DNA of 64,000 nt from positions 620,001 through 684,000 of the forward strand of contig SJRY01000050.1 in NCBI GenBank assembly GCA_011319805.1. Reading direction: 5' to 3'. Positions 12,583-24,326 of the stretch are shown here, piece by piece. The stretch is from Macrocybe gigantea. Lineage: Eukaryota > Basidiomycota > Agaricomycetes > Agaricales > Callistosporiaceae. Position 1 is the first letter of the stretch, and the number at the start of each line of letters is the position of its first letter. Below the pieces are notes generated by a model. That model did no database searches. It saw only the letters and a program-made list of their open reading frames with translations, and was not told the origin of the DNA. The translations under genes were made by a program, and so were the position numbers.

Positions 12583-14621
12583 TCACATACTATATTTGGG
12601 TGCTCTCATCCCCTCTGCCAAACTCCTCGGGTCCAATATCCAGATCGCGGCCTTCTCTCCTTCGCCTCGAGAGAACATCTCCTCTTTCCCAATTATACCT
12701 ACGAGCCTTCCAGAACTTCTTGAATTCCTGATCTCCTTCAAAATTGCCTTGACGCTGGACTTGTTGGCGGTCAACGTGGTCCACCCTAGCTCTGCGCCCA
12801 ACAGTAAACTCTGAGCGGTGTGAGCCGTGAGTTTTGGATTTGCTTTCATCACTACAGCTCTTTGAAGTTCTGCGTCACCAGAACTAGACTCCTCGACAAT
12901 CTCCTCCGTCGACGAACGCGAAATAGTTTCCTGCGCCAGGATATCTTCGCAAGTCTTCTTGAGCGACCTGAAAAAGGGCAGTGTCCGAGATTGGTGGGCA
13001 GCATTCAGTACAGTTGTACCAGTCTGCGCATCCAAGGGATTCGGATATAGATTGATTGGAAACAGTGGGATATATCTGAAAGCGAACCGTGAATCTTTCC
13101 AGTACATCTTTTCGGCCTGGGACTCGGAAAGAGTATCCGGACATAACCTAGAAACATCGTGAAACAGTGCGTGAGCACGCCGTTTCTCGTTCGGACCGCC
13201 AATCGTCGATATTATACGAAGGCATCGGTCGCGCGCCTCAATCGTCGTCCAGAACTTCACTTTGGATATGTCGGAGGTAACGGAAGAAACTCTGGTTTGG
13301 ATTTCATTCAGTAACCCCTTCACCATTTCTTGCAAGAGCTGATGCGTCAACGCTCTCGAGTGCTTGCTGAAATCGTGGGTGACCTCGGATCCCTCAGTTC
13401 CTGTTTCGTCGGACTCCGCGTTGGCGGGGGCCTCGTTTGAAGCGACTCTCTTCTTGTCATTCTTTTTCTTTTTCAGCTTCCATTCGCGGTATTCTTGGGG
13501 TGGTATGAACCTCATTTCGGCCGCCTTTGTCGATGTCGGTAAAGGCGAATGTGCGAGGTCAGATGAGCGCAATGAGGACTGAGAGGTCCAGATTGATGTT
13601 TGTCGTGGGCTCGGGAGGAACAGAAGGTTCCAGTATTGACCTAGAATCGTCAGGACGACTAGTTCGTCATCTCTCCTCTCGCCCAGCTCGACATCGATGC
13701 CCATCTCCTTCAGGAGGTCAATCGTCTGTGGTATTCGAGGATCTCCCTCTTCTCCTTCATCTCCAGCCGACAATGACGGATTCAGCCTCGTCAATCGAAG
13801 GGTAATTCTTGGCACTTCCTCGTGCCTTCCACCGGGTTGGCCTTTGCCGCCGCGATGAGAGATCTGCCCATCTGAAGGAGTGAATTGTCGAATTCGGTCT
13901 GCGCAAGACGCGGACGAGCATCCTCGAGCTCATTACAGGACTCATCATCCGAATCCGTCAAATAAGAATCGATTTCACGGAATTCGGCCAGCATACGAGA
14001 ATTCTTTACCCTGTTTCAATAAAGTGACTCGATAGATCAAAACCGAAATTAAAGACCGGGATCTACTAACGTGTTGACTCTGATCCATCGCCGACCATGG
14101 TTTGCGACAACGTCGACTTTCGCAGCGGGAGGCCTTGCCCCACCTCTGACGACAGGTTCATCCGAAGGACCAGTGACAGGAAACACCTTGAAGATGAATC
14201 GATAGGCCTTGGTGCACATAGTACTTCATTCCACACGGCTACGAGATACGGCGCATTTGTAGACAGCGGCGGCATGTGGGCGGAGGTCGGGACGTCGAGA
14301 AACTACTAGAGTCGACACAGAGATGCTACATCCGTTATGCTGCACCGGACAGTAAACGCGTACCTTTTCCAACCCCTCCAAATCGAGCTTGACTGAATCC
14401 CGTAGCTTCTTCAGACCAGGTATGTTCTCGTGGTGCAGCCATGACGCAGAGTCGTCCGTCCCCTCGGCGCCTCCGAAATCGAGGGAAGAATCCAGTATGG
14501 GTAGTCGATCGACGAGCGGCCGGAAGTCGGAAATCGCTCGATGGATGTCCCGAAGCTTGCCTCGCAGTCTCTGCAACTCTGGATGAGGTTTGCTATCATC
14601 TACATTGATAATCTTGTCCAT
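12583..14621 (-). CDS. DUF1308 domain protein (UPF0415 / C7orf25-like), frameshifted
   Basis: Three exons: 14364-14621, 14071-14302 and 12583-14010. The start MDKIINVDDSKPHPELQRL leads into LVAVWNEVL, then KVDVVANHGRRWIRVNT, spliced to VKNSRMLAEFREIDSYLTDS. Downstream are NINLDLSVLIAL, DLAHSPLP, FIPPQEYREWK, FWTTIEARDRCLRIISTIGG and PNEKRRAHALF. From memory this order and wording match the DUF1308 family of eukaryotic proteins related to human C7orf25; its function is unknown. Reading through needs about four frame changes: near 14205-14213 (one base missing), 13808-13822 (one missing), 13635-13675 (one missing) and 13557-13566 (one extra or two missing). With conserved text on both sides of each, sequence error is likelier than decay. 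I cannot exclude a pseudogene. The family call rests on my recall, not on a search. Confidence 0.65.
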
Positions 14622-14869
14622 AGAAGAGGGAGCCGGTTATACAAGCTGTGTGGCAGATTACTTTGATGATCAAGCTCAACGTCCACTTGCAAGCCAAACA
14701 AATCGTTGAACAGATGTGGCTGAGTAAAGCTAATTATGTACAACAGAATCCTTGGATGATGGTAATAACTTATACATTGCAGACTGTCTCTAATTAATGG
14801 ACCTACTTATTGGTATAATTCGCGTACACGAGAAAGAGTTGTAAATAACACTCGTCACAACCAAAGCCT
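14622..14869. other. Intergenic gap, nothing recognised
   Basis: About 250 bp of AT-rich sequence separate the DUF1308 start from the 3' end of the 7-TM gene on the same strand. No open frame, RNA gene or repeat stands out. Confidence 0.5.
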
Positions 14870-16185
14870 TCACGGCGATATCGTGGTGTCGCTCAGTTTA
14901 TGCATGAGCTCTTTGTTCGGGATCGACTGTGCCGAATGGTTCTGAAGCTCCCGCAGTGGAAGGCTATGCGTCGATGACACTTGCCAATCCAAAACGCCCC
15001 CTTCTGCGGCGCTGATCAGTTCCCTCGACCAAGCCTGTGACCGTGCTATTCGAAGCAGAATGATCAACCGGCATATGCACTGCATCGGATATCGTTCATC
15101 ACCGTCTTGCACATGATGATGAAGTTTAAAAAAACAAAGCACTCACCAGAAGCATGGGATAGGGCGCTAGAAAGACATGTTTTATGGCTGAATTTCGGAC
15201 CTGAAGAGCGAGCGCGACGATCGACCAGAAGGTGATCAGAGCACCAGATTCGACTGTGCACGTGGAGATCGAAGTATAGTATGAGGCAGAGAGGTTTCCC
15301 ATGACCGTGTGCAAGCCCCGGCGTGCTATGGTCACCCGGATCCAAACGGCGGTAGAGACGATTATGTTGAACGCAACAGAAAGTGCAAGGTAGACAGTGA
15401 TATACATGTTGTAATCCGCACTGGCAGTGATGTTGGGACGTTGAATACGTTCGACAACAGCGACAATGGAAACAGCTTTTTAGGCGGAACCGAACACGGT
15501 CAGTAGGTGTCTTCTTTCCGTAGACAAAGATCAGCCATCCTTACCACTCTTGGCAATGTGAATTAGACCTGGTACTGGGAGCAGCATCCAATAGCGTCTC
15601 CAGTGCACATACAGACGTGAAAACTGGACATGAACGTTAATGAGAGACTGGCGGGAGAAACAAGGTGAGCTACCATTAACAGATCGGCAACGATGGGCAA
15701 GAGCACGAAACTGCGACATTCAATCTAACCAGATCTAATGAAATTGGACGAGAAGCTTTACCAGATCTTGCCCAGCAAATTCGCCGGATCCGACAAGAAC
15801 GCTTCTTGGAACGCTTCAACACCTCCAGGATAATTGCGATTATCGACATAGGATGTCACGGAGAAGCTAATCAAGCCACCGGTAGCAAACGTGGCCAGCG
15901 GGAACAGCGTCGTCGCATACACCACAATGAACCAGAACGAGCGCCCTCTCTTTGGCCTCGTCAACAACGCCTGCGAGAGCTGCACATACACCATGAGAAG
16001 CGCGCCTACAGAGACGCTCCAGTCAGCCGCCTCTCGTACACGCTTATCGACGCCCAAGCGATTGTTGTGTGCGACGCACCATAGGCGAGTATGTTCAGAA
16101 TCAAGCCGCCAAAGCACGTACGGTCCGCTCTCAGTTCGCTCCCTGTCAGGCCAGGGGGGAGATACGCCGTATTCTTGACCGCCAT
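14870..16185 (-). CDS. Agaricomycete orphan multi-pass (7-TM-like) membrane protein
   Basis: Six exons, 16080-16185, 15762-16005, 15674-15710, 15545-15623, 15147-15475 and 14870-15079, sum to 1005 nt (334 residues) with no frame break. Hydrophobic segments include CFGGLILNILAY, FWFIVVYATTLFPLATFATG, FVLLPIVADLLM, MYITVYLALSVAFNIIVSTA and ESGALITFWSIVALALQV, which gives about seven membrane spans. The loop VDNRNYPGG, the arrangement WRRYWMLLP and the final LLRIARSQAWSR before a short polar tail are what I recall from a large basidiomycete family of unknown function. Its members resemble receptors in topology, but no ligand is known to me. A TATA-like site lies about 120 bp upstream. Exon 3 is only 37 nt. 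Confidence 0.8.
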
Positions 16186-16302
16186 AGAAGAGGGACAAGG
16201 AGCGAGAAGGAGCGAGCGACCGCGGGGGACGGGCGCTCAAACAAAGAAAGTATCAGGCAAGCCCGAGGGAGTAAAACATCCACGCCCTGAGCCAGCCCGG
16301 GA

Positions 16303-16309
16303 ATTTATA
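16303..16309 (-). promoter_or_regulatory. TATA-like box of the 7-TM gene
   Basis: Minus-strand TATAAAT lies about 118 bp upstream of the ATG at 16185, within the normal fungal range. No other element is evident. Confidence 0.4.
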
Positions 16310-17423
16310 ACCTGTCAAGAATGGTCGAGGGGGGGAATATCATTGATGACATCTTCTTTGATGCATATGATCAGCATCACCCGGCCGCAGGGAAAAAGGG
16401 ATAAAACAGGAATCACAGCAACGCCAACAGGCATCAATGCGTGGGGGGTGAAGGCCCCAAGTCGCTGCCGCAAGCCGTGTGCTTCAAATTCGATCGATTG
16501 TAGCACATTGCGAGCGCCCCGTTACCGTTGACGGGAGCACTGACGGTGTGTTTCTCCCCTTTCCCCTTGCGAATGATAGGGGGAGGGGGGGCGTATCCCT
16601 CACTCCAGCTGACATCTGCGACAGGAAAATTCATATTGGGACGAAACGAGGAAGGATCGCAAGGGCCTACCACAAGGCTGGCGAGTCGGCATCTGACAAA
16701 TTAAATGCCTATGGCATCGGGAAATTGGCAGGCGACGCTCCTCTAATGGAGTTACTTACATGGCGCTGGAGCCTGGAAAGCTGTACAGTGATATAGTAAT
16801 ATGATAAGCACGAGGGCAGAGCGTGATTGTGTTATTCGCTGAAACACTTGCCCTGACAGAACCAGGCAGACCGAGTCCAAGTTGATGCAACGTCACATCA
16901 ATTTATTTTTCTTCTTTTTTCTCTTTTTCGATCACCGCTGACATTGGATCATTACACCGGCTCTTCATAAGCATGTCTGTCGGCATCTAAAACGCACGAA
17001 CGATGACACCTGCGAGTCAAGCTCTTTGGAGTTGATGGGAAGAAGTGAGGCACAAGGAATTAATTTCCTTCAAAATTCTACTCTACGTATAAGATGCTAG
17101 GGCTAGTGACATTGGCGGAAACGAGTTTAGCCGATTCCGCAACCTGCGAGTAATCGCCGCCGCAGATCACTACCAAGTGTCAAATATAAAGAGACTGTCA
17201 TAGTTAGTTGCTGTGCGTTAGCAGAGATGAGTACGACCGAAGCAAAGCAATAACCGTCAACGCGTGTTTAAAAAAGTGTCAGAGTTGGAAGAGGAAGGGT
17301 GTTGAGAGATGCAAATCAAAACAGCGAGCTTTTGTTTTTGATAGATGGTCCCCTAGATTGTGAAAAGAAAAGAAGAAAAAATAATAAATCATAATGAGAT
17401 ATAGCTGATCCGCTCCGTCAGTA
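16310..17423. other. Intergenic region of about 1.1 kb, no gene supported
   Basis: This region contains a G-run (16565-16590) and a long pyrimidine tract (16905-16930). Open frames on both strands, such as 16091-16531 + and 16434-16673 -, have no family resemblance and no splice-supported extension. Part of it must be the 3' flank of the membrane protein gene that ends at 17424. Confidence 0.5.
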
Positions 17424-19773
17424 TCACGTATATGTGAGCTGGTCCTTGTCCTGTTTCTGTGTTTGTGCATGCGGGACATCCGCTGGGGTGATCGTCGCAT
17501 CTGTCGGCTCAAGAACGTGCGTTTTCGTCCTGGGTGTCGGTGGCGCCGAGTCCTCGCGCCAGCTCCCGCCCTCGGCAGAGGAGTCGTCCTGTGGATGTCG
17601 CGGCGTAGCAGGCGCGATGCTCTCTGCGGCCGTCGCATAGGACATCGTCGAGAACGAGCTCGCGCGGACTCGGAGCGGTCGGGATATACCCCCGCTGCAA
17701 CCGCGAGCTTGGACGGGAACGCGAACGAGCTCGGGGGGTGTGACGCGGTCGTAACACCACTTGCAGCAGCAACATTGGGAGCAGGCTAGAAGGAGCTACG
17801 GCAGTGGCGGCCAGTCCAACAGGGGACAAGGATGAGCCGGTCAATGACACAGATTGTCCCTCTTGTTCAGGGTCGTCGGGCTTGGCTGCAGCGACAGCAG
17901 GCGGGCTGGCCGAATCATGCTCCCGTTCCTGTCTCGTAAGCACCGACAGCGCAGGACCCAACCTAGCACTCGAACTGTTGGTGGCACCGCTGACATCTTC
18001 GATTGCATTTGCATGTGGAGCATCAGGCTCTGTTTCCGGATTTGCGAAGCAGCGGTAGCCGCTATGGATGGCTCACTTGGGTCCTCGTTCAGGGAACTGT
18101 CCGGCGGGACGATGGAGTAGCAAGTTCTTGATCAGCAATCTGAGTTTGGTTTGTGCTGGCGGCGCTGCTCGTAGCCGCCGTCGTGGCTTCCGTTTCCCCG
18201 GCTGGCCCTCTGGAGCTCGATAGGTTCGATGCCTGCCTCGTCACGGTCTCGAAATCCGGCGGCGGGACATTCAAATCGTGGCGCGAGGTGGATGCCGCGA
18301 ATGCAATAGCGTCGGGTCCATACGGCACGCCGAAGCGGGCAAACGACTCACGCGACGAGATCAGCCGCAGCTGGTCTGGCGTAGGGCCCGACTTGGGGTA
18401 CGTGAACTCGGTGCGTACAAGAGTGTGCGTGAGGGGTGCAGAGATGGAATCAAGCGAAATAACTGAAGGCGAGTTGAGGTTGCCCGTGCTAGGTGACAAT
18501 GGGTGCGAGAGGGTGCGGAACGGAGATAGACTGAGGAGAGCTGGATCCGGATTGGGACGGACGGTGGCGGGTGCGAGAAATGTCGCGTGTGTGCATGTGC
18601 GAGTTGTCCGATGATGTCACGGAGGAGCCAGAGCCGACACGAGTATGGCTCGTGCTATATTGATGGCCGTGCATAGATAGGCGGTTCGGAATCGAGTGCA
18701 GTAAGGTGCGGAAACCGGATAGCCGGTTGGACATGCTTGGAGGGGCTTGGTGCGGCTGTGACGAGGCCGGTGCGGGCGTGGAATGTGAGGTGGAGCTTGC
18801 CTCTGCACTGGGAGTCTCGGGCGGCTCGTGTGTCAGATCGACGACATCAAAGTAGGACGGCGCTTCGCCCCGGGGAACCTCGGGGGGATCGGAACTTTGG
18901 GACACAAAAAGGTCTGTTTCTTCCGGATCGTTTGCGTTTGGCACATCGGTCGTGCGCCGTCGGACAGGATGTTCACCTGTGTTTTCGGTATTGTCGGCCG
19001 TGGATTCTTCATTGTGCAAGAGAGGCATGGTGTTTGGAGAGTTGGGCATGGGTTCGTATCGTGATGATTCGGAATCGCTCCGCCCATGGCCGGATTCCTC
19101 TCCGTCTTCTGAAACGGAGGGCATGATGATGGCGGTCGTTACTGGTGCATCCTCCATATCTGGAGGGCCACTGAAACGGCAGGAAGTTTAGTATGTAACG
19201 GAAACATATTAATTGTGCGAAGAAGACTCACCGGAAAATGACGACCTCTTCTTCTCCCGGCTCCTTATTGTACGCGGGCAGGGACGTAGTCGAGATCTGT
19301 GACGGAGTGCGCCTGGGCCGTCTGGTCCTTCTAGTACGAGGAGGATTCGTCGCTCCATTGGGATTGTTTGCGAGAATCGTCCCCGCGAGCTGTTCGGCCG
19401 TGAGCTCGCGAGGACCCTGAGCGGCAGGCAGAGTCGTGCGAGCACGCGGCTTCCGCCACTGCATCCACGACACCCGTTTTGATATTGGGTTATCGGTGCA
19501 GCCAATGACGATTGCGCAGACGGCCACTGCTACGACCGCTACAATCGGGACCTGTGGGGGTGCATGAAGAGCAACGCAGTACGGCAGACGGATTAGACGC
19601 ACCCATATTGCAAAGGCAGTGACGTTGTTGCCTTCACGCTTTTCAAGCTGGGTACCTCCTGGGTTAGACTCGTACGGCAGAGCAGTGACAGAGCCGACGA
19701 GGACGAGCAATGAAGACATGGAAATTAGGGGTGAGCTAGCGTACAATACTCGGTGTGGGACATGGCTGGGCAT
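17424..19773 (-). CDS. Conserved single-pass membrane protein with long Ser/Pro-rich cytosolic tail, frameshifted
   Basis: Exon 1 (19603-19773) encodes a signal peptide ending SVTALPY, then a short outer part with a dibasic site (LEKREGNN) and an N-glycosylation sequon (NNVT). An intron (19552-19602) lies before the membrane span VPIVAVVAVAVCAIVIGC. Exon 2 (19232-19551) continues with a very basic stretch (RTRRTRRPRRTP). After an intron (19171-19231) comes a long acidic/Ser/Pro-rich tail with the block THTLVRTEFTYPKSGPTPDQ, then ISSRESFARFGVPYGPDAI, which I recall as conserved in mushrooms. The tail changes frame several times (near 18490, 18070, 18010 and 17640) before ending at 17424 (...KQDKDQLTYT). 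The total should be about 700 residues. Function is unknown. An in-frame non-ATG extension upstream of 19773 exists but is less likely. Confidence 0.6.
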
Positions 19774-19930
19774 AGGGCGGATCGTACAGTCGTAAGTCGT
19801 GAAGCCGTCCAGTTGGTAAGGAGGACAGGCTCTGCCACATTTGGACGCGTTCGGCCGCAGGACCATTTGATAAGCAGAATTGCAAGATCACTCGACTCTC
19901 TCGGCTGATAAAGTAAAATAATTTACAAAA
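19774..19930. other. Short gap between tandem minus-strand genes
   Basis: About 160 bp lie between the 3' end of the first hydrolase and the start of the membrane protein. It must hold the promoter of the membrane protein. No element is obvious. Confidence 0.4.
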
Positions 19931-21694
19931 TTACAATCGACTCGTCCTGGTGTATCGTCGTCGAATGAACCGTCCAATCTCAAACGCTGCATAGACATCA
20001 CAAACGGCTCATCTTTGTATCAACTTCACTTTACACTTACCCAGGTCTTCGGGTGTCTCTTGCGGTATCTGTATAGCATTCTTTAGGCAAACGAACCAAC
20101 TATCTTTGGTACAGCCGCACTCACAAGGTGGCCCGCGTTGGCGATCCGAATATTGGATGCATTGTCGCGTCGCAGCCACACGCGTTCCTGCGTCGATCCA
20201 GGTGGACCAGGCCTGCCATTCTCCTATCAGTGTCAACCAACTCGAAACAGAGTTTCACGCTCACTCGTACGCTCCTGTCTTTCCAGGCACGATCCAGCGC
20301 ACCTCTATTCCGCTTTCAAGGTCTTGGAGGCGCTGCCAAACTTGAAAACTAGTCAACGCCTCCGAGAAAATAATTGACTCGTGTATTCCAGGCATCTTGA
20401 GCTTGACGACATGGGCTCCATTCGCACTCCGCGTCTCATAGGTGCCGTATTCCACGTATAGCTTCAAGACGTCAGGATGCCATGTCGAGAAGAACGGATT
20501 CTTGGAAAGGGTCTGGAACGCTTCTTTGCTGGACAGGCTACATTGGCAGGATCGACTTACCGGGAATACACTTTTACGTACCGGGATCTCCAGGTATCGC
20601 GGCGCAGCAGCGCGGCTTCCGCTAGCTGAGCCGCTCCTGCGATGATGTTACGATGATTTGGCTTGACTATAATTGGGTCTACCAAAATTATCGACGAAAA
20701 AAACGCTGGGTATGCCAGAGCCGCCAGAGTACTTGTCCGATGCGTCAGTTCCAATATCGGGTCCATAAAAAAGAGAGCAAGCTGCTAGCTCACGAGGTGC
20801 ACCCTCCGAATGAATGCCCAACAACCACAAGCGTCCTCTGCCTGAACCCGTTGCGCTTCCGGTATTCCGACTCCTCTCCGTTGACTCTCCGCAGATGCGT
20901 CGGTAGAGGCGCCGACGACACGGCCGTCGGAAGGAAATAGATGAAAAAGTTCAAGATGTCGCGCGCGTCGTCCGTCCAGTCGACTGCAACAACAGAGGGT
21001 CAAAAATCCACTCGGTCAATAGCTCAGGTCATCCCCGGTCTCGCATCGCGGAACACACGCACACGCGCCGGAGAGGGACTCGGCATTCAGCAGACACGCG
21101 TCGCCGTGTTGCACCGATTCCCATGCCCAGATCTCGTCCACCAGCGGTTGCGCCGCCGACGAAAGCAAAAACCTAATCGTGGGTTCCCACGTCTGGCGTG
21201 CACGCGGCATCAGCATGGTGCAGATCGCTGCGATATCTAACAGCTGTCATTCCTATCCTCACCTCCTTTGGGAACCCGTTCGCATGCGTGAGGAACAGCG
21301 TGAGGCCGCTGCTTCCGCCCTCGCCGCGTCCCGCCTGACGTACCGGTTCACGCAATTCCACAGCACCATCGGGTATCGCTCCGGCGTGGCTGCGAGCTGC
21401 ATCGCATGCAGTCGCTGCCGTAGCGCCCTGGCCATCCTCCTCCTCTCGTCCTTTGGCGCGTCCACTGGGATCGGAGGTGGGATCGGCGCACGGTGTGACG
21501 CGGAGGTGCGCCCCGGGCACGATGTGCGTGCTGAGCGTATAGTCGGCCGTAAAATCCGCCGCGCGCGCCGGTGAAGGCAGAACGGGGTAGTTTAGCGGCC
21601 CCGGCGGCGGGTACACGGGGAGCAGCGGTCGGTTCTTGACGGTGGGCCAAGTCGACGGAGGGGGTTTGGGGTAGGATTGGGGTTGGGAAAACAT
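19931..21694 (-). CDS. Alpha/beta hydrolase, LPX1-like, with C-terminal SRL peroxisome signal (copy 1)
   Basis: Exons: 21263-21694, 21063-21192, 20794-20983, 20582-20731, an exon from 20528 downward, then smaller 3' exons ending at the TAA at 19931-19933. Pro-rich N-terminus (LLPVYPPPGPLNYPVLPSP), core strand LTLFLTHANGFPKE, WEPTIRFLLSSAA, DEIWAWESVQHGDA, nucleophile elbow GHSFGG, LILVDPIIVKP-type strand (IILVDPIIVKPN), KLKMPGIHESIIFSE, and catalytic-His segment NAGHL. The last exon, reached through the intron opening GTAAGTGTAA, gives FEIGRFIRRRYTRTSRL; SRL is a type 1 peroxisomal targeting signal. In yeast the related Lpx1 is a peroxisomal lipase. The substrate here is unknown. Frame breaks occur near 21455-21480, 21290-21310 and 20207-20216. 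It is paired with a second copy at 22.6-24.3 kb in the same orientation. Confidence 0.82.
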
Positions 21695-21727
21695 AGTTCG
21701 CGGCGTGTCATTCGTCGGAGGGGCTCC

Positions 21728-21734
21728 TTTTATG
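21728..21734 (-). promoter_or_regulatory. TATA-like site of hydrolase copy 1
   Basis: The minus strand reads CATAAAAG about 35 bp upstream of the ATG at 21694. The match is weak and the distance rather short. Confidence 0.25.
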
Positions 21735-22601
21735 AGAGCGCAAGCTCGCGATGTTTAGCGATATATCGGACGTTGTCATCGGGGAGAACTTGATCGGTCC
21801 AGTCCCTTCATTTAGGCGCCAGCGCGAGTAGTGCTCCGAAGCAACGTCGTGGGTACACGCTGCACTTAAAATCCCAATTGATACGGCAGATAAGTACGAG
21901 GCAAGTCACGTCTTGCTCTGGGACTAGAACGAATAGGGGAAGCTTCTCGTCGCTTACGCCTTTCCATGTATATACAAGGACTGCCATGTTGAGACTTCAT
22001 CGACATCGATCAGGTCGGATGAGAAACATCATTCCACGTTTCCTCTGCGACAAACGCGAGCGATGACGGCTGGGAAAGTCAGCTCTCATGTCCCATGAAA
22101 AGTTGCATTTCAGCTTCTAAACCGCATTTGTATCTGTCTCATTGTCAACTGCTTCGGCAAAAAAACAGGCCGATTGACGCCGCGCAGGCGGGCAAGGGAA
22201 AGCAACACTGATATCTCCGAGATTCCAACGACGGAGAGGACAGAGAACAAAACATCAGGCCTGGACCGAAGTACATCGATGGCGCTTCGTCTGGAGAACT
22301 GGATCTTGGCGAGCTCTGACGCCATATCCAAGATCTGTTCGCGTTCAAATGTCGCAATGGACCACGCGTGCAATAAGCTGTCATAGGCGACTTCTCAAAG
22401 ATAAGGGGGGTAACTCGTTGATGCAAGCAGATCTAGAAAGGAAGCCTGGGGTATATCCCGCAATGTGAGATTCTCCGAAATTTCCAACGAAGACCCATAA
22501 TTAAAACTGAAGTCGATCCTCTACTGCGACAGCACAGACATTTCAGTTCCATGTTGCGGACTTGGAAAGGCAACATACCGATACAGCGGACTGTATATTG
22601 T
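21735..22601. other. Gap between the tandem hydrolases, with one possible gene fragment
   Basis: The minus strand at 22110-22373 has an open frame without ATG (ATFEREQILDMASELAKIQ ... SVVGISEISVLLSLARLRG). Upstream it continues in frame through one TGA near 22395 to ...LTLRDIPQASFLDLLAS. The amphipathic text looks protein-like but I do not recognise it. It could be a decayed gene or chance. The rest, including 21735-22109, shows nothing. Confidence 0.3.
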
Positions 22602-24326
22602 TTAGAGATGAGACTTGATTAGGCGATAACGTCGTCCGAGGAAATCGCACAGATCTCTTGCTACAAGGCCAGAAGGTTGCCTAAGACGCTTTCATCCAGA
22701 AGAGGACACGGCCTGCACTCACCAAGAGCTTCAGGGGCTTCTTGGGGTATCTGTTTCGGTGTTAATTGTCGCATCAGCGTGGAAGCTGGGTTTTGGCTCA
22801 CTAAATGCCCTGCATTTGGTACCCGAACATTGGAAGCGTTTATTGGCCTCAACCAGACGCGCTCCTGTGTGGATCCCGGAGGACCGAACCTGTACGAGAT
22901 TGAGAGATCACGACGTGCTTTGCTGCAATGAAGGGAGTCCGACTCACTCCCCGGCTCCAGGCTTGCCCGGGACAACCCAATGGACCTCGATGTTCTCATC
23001 CAGAGTCGCAAAACGGCGGTACACTTCCATTTCGGTACGAGTCTCACTGAACACGATCGCTTCCTGAATTCCAGGCATCTTCAATCGCACAATTGAATGG
23101 CCTTTGGCATCTCGAGACGGGTATAAGCCGCATTCAACATAGATCCTGAGGACGTCGGGATTCCATGCTCCAAAGAAGGGACTTTTCTTGAACAGTGCCA
23201 AAGCTTCGTCCCTGTAAGCCACACAGTGTCAAGCCATGCTGTGCTCGGCGATAAAGGTCAGGTGTACCGAGATGTCCATGATTCGCGACGGAGAAGAGCG
23301 CCAGGACGAGCTGGGCGAACGCACTGCTATTCCTGCTCTGTGCTTCTGATACTGGCTTGACGATGACGGGATCGATCAGAACGAGTGATGAAAATAGTTT
23401 TGGGTGGGTCAATGCGGCCAACGTCCTGTTCGCGATGGGTAGCATGTCCAGCGTGTGGTATACATCGCACTCACGATGTACAGCCCCCATAGGAGTGACC
23501 GACTGCGACGAAGATGCGGTTCTTGAATCCGGTCTGCTTCCTCGATTCGGTCTCTTCCTGAGATACCCGGGAGAGATGAATGGGAAGCGAGGCTTCCGCA
23601 GCAGAAGAGGGTATATAATGCAGCAAAAAGTTGAGGATGTCCCGTGCATTGTCGGTCCAGTCAACTACAGTTCAATCCATTAGTATCAGACATATTCATT
23701 CGCACGGGATGCATCCAACTCACAAACACCGGACAGTGAATCTGTGTTCAACAAACCCGCGTCACCGTGCTGCACCGATTCCCAGGTCCATATTTCATCA
23801 ATCAGCGGACCTGCCGAGGATGAGAGCAAGTGGCCCAGCGTCGGTTCCCATATCTACAACAAAACGGAGCGCGAGACTTTGACATTCGTATTAAACTCAC
23901 CTCCTTCGGGAACCCATTAGCATGAGCAAAGAATAAGGTGAGGCCCTTCTTCGACTCTGGACGAACATCCTGTCGCACATATCGATTCACGCAATTCCAT
24001 AAGAGCCGGGGCACCGCTTGAGGCTCCTCTGCGGGGCGCAGGTCTAAGAGTTTGACTCTTATCTGTTCCATATACTGTTGTCGTTCTATCTTTGACAGCG
24101 CTGGAGGTGCAGGGTCGGGAACCGCGACATCTCGCGCAGTGCGAAGATTAGCCGCAGGGAAAATGTGCGTCGACAACTTGTATGGCGCGTCGAAGCTGGG
24201 CAGTCGTGGCGGAGATGGAAGTGGGGGCTGGGGAAGCGGGCCTGGAGGTGGGAATATCGGCAGGAGTGGTCTGATTGGAAAGGCTGGACACGGCGACGGC
24301 ACCACCCTCGGATACGACTCAAACAT
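22602..24326 (-). CDS. Alpha/beta hydrolase, LPX1-like, with C-terminal SHL peroxisome signal (copy 2)
   Basis: Exons: 23901-24326, 23730-23853, 23475-23664, 23268-23425, 22948-23211, 22723-22889, 22602-22660. Coding length is 1388 nt; one missing base in exon 4 (about 23288-23302, where the text shifts into LRRESWTSR) would give 462 residues. Core motifs match copy 1: LTLFFAHANGFPKE, IWEPTLGHLLSS, WESVQHGDAGLLN, DWTDNARDIL, nucleophile elbow GHSYGG, LVLIDPVIVKP, RLKMPGIQEAIVFSE, and NAGHLV with the catalytic His. If the final intron ends at CTTGTAG, the last exon encodes ARDLCDFLGRRYRLIKSHL. This aligns with copy 1 and ends in SHL, another accepted PTS1 tripeptide. An earlier acceptor would end ...NLLAL without a signal. 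The role is inferred to be peroxisomal lipid or ester hydrolysis; the substrate is unknown. Confidence 0.84.

Noticed and set aside
22602..22681. Hydrolase copy 2 ending in NLLAL by the first acceptor
   Set aside because: The next acceptor gives a longer C-terminus that aligns with copy 1 and ends in SHL, so I prefer that one, while keeping the other as a possible isoform.
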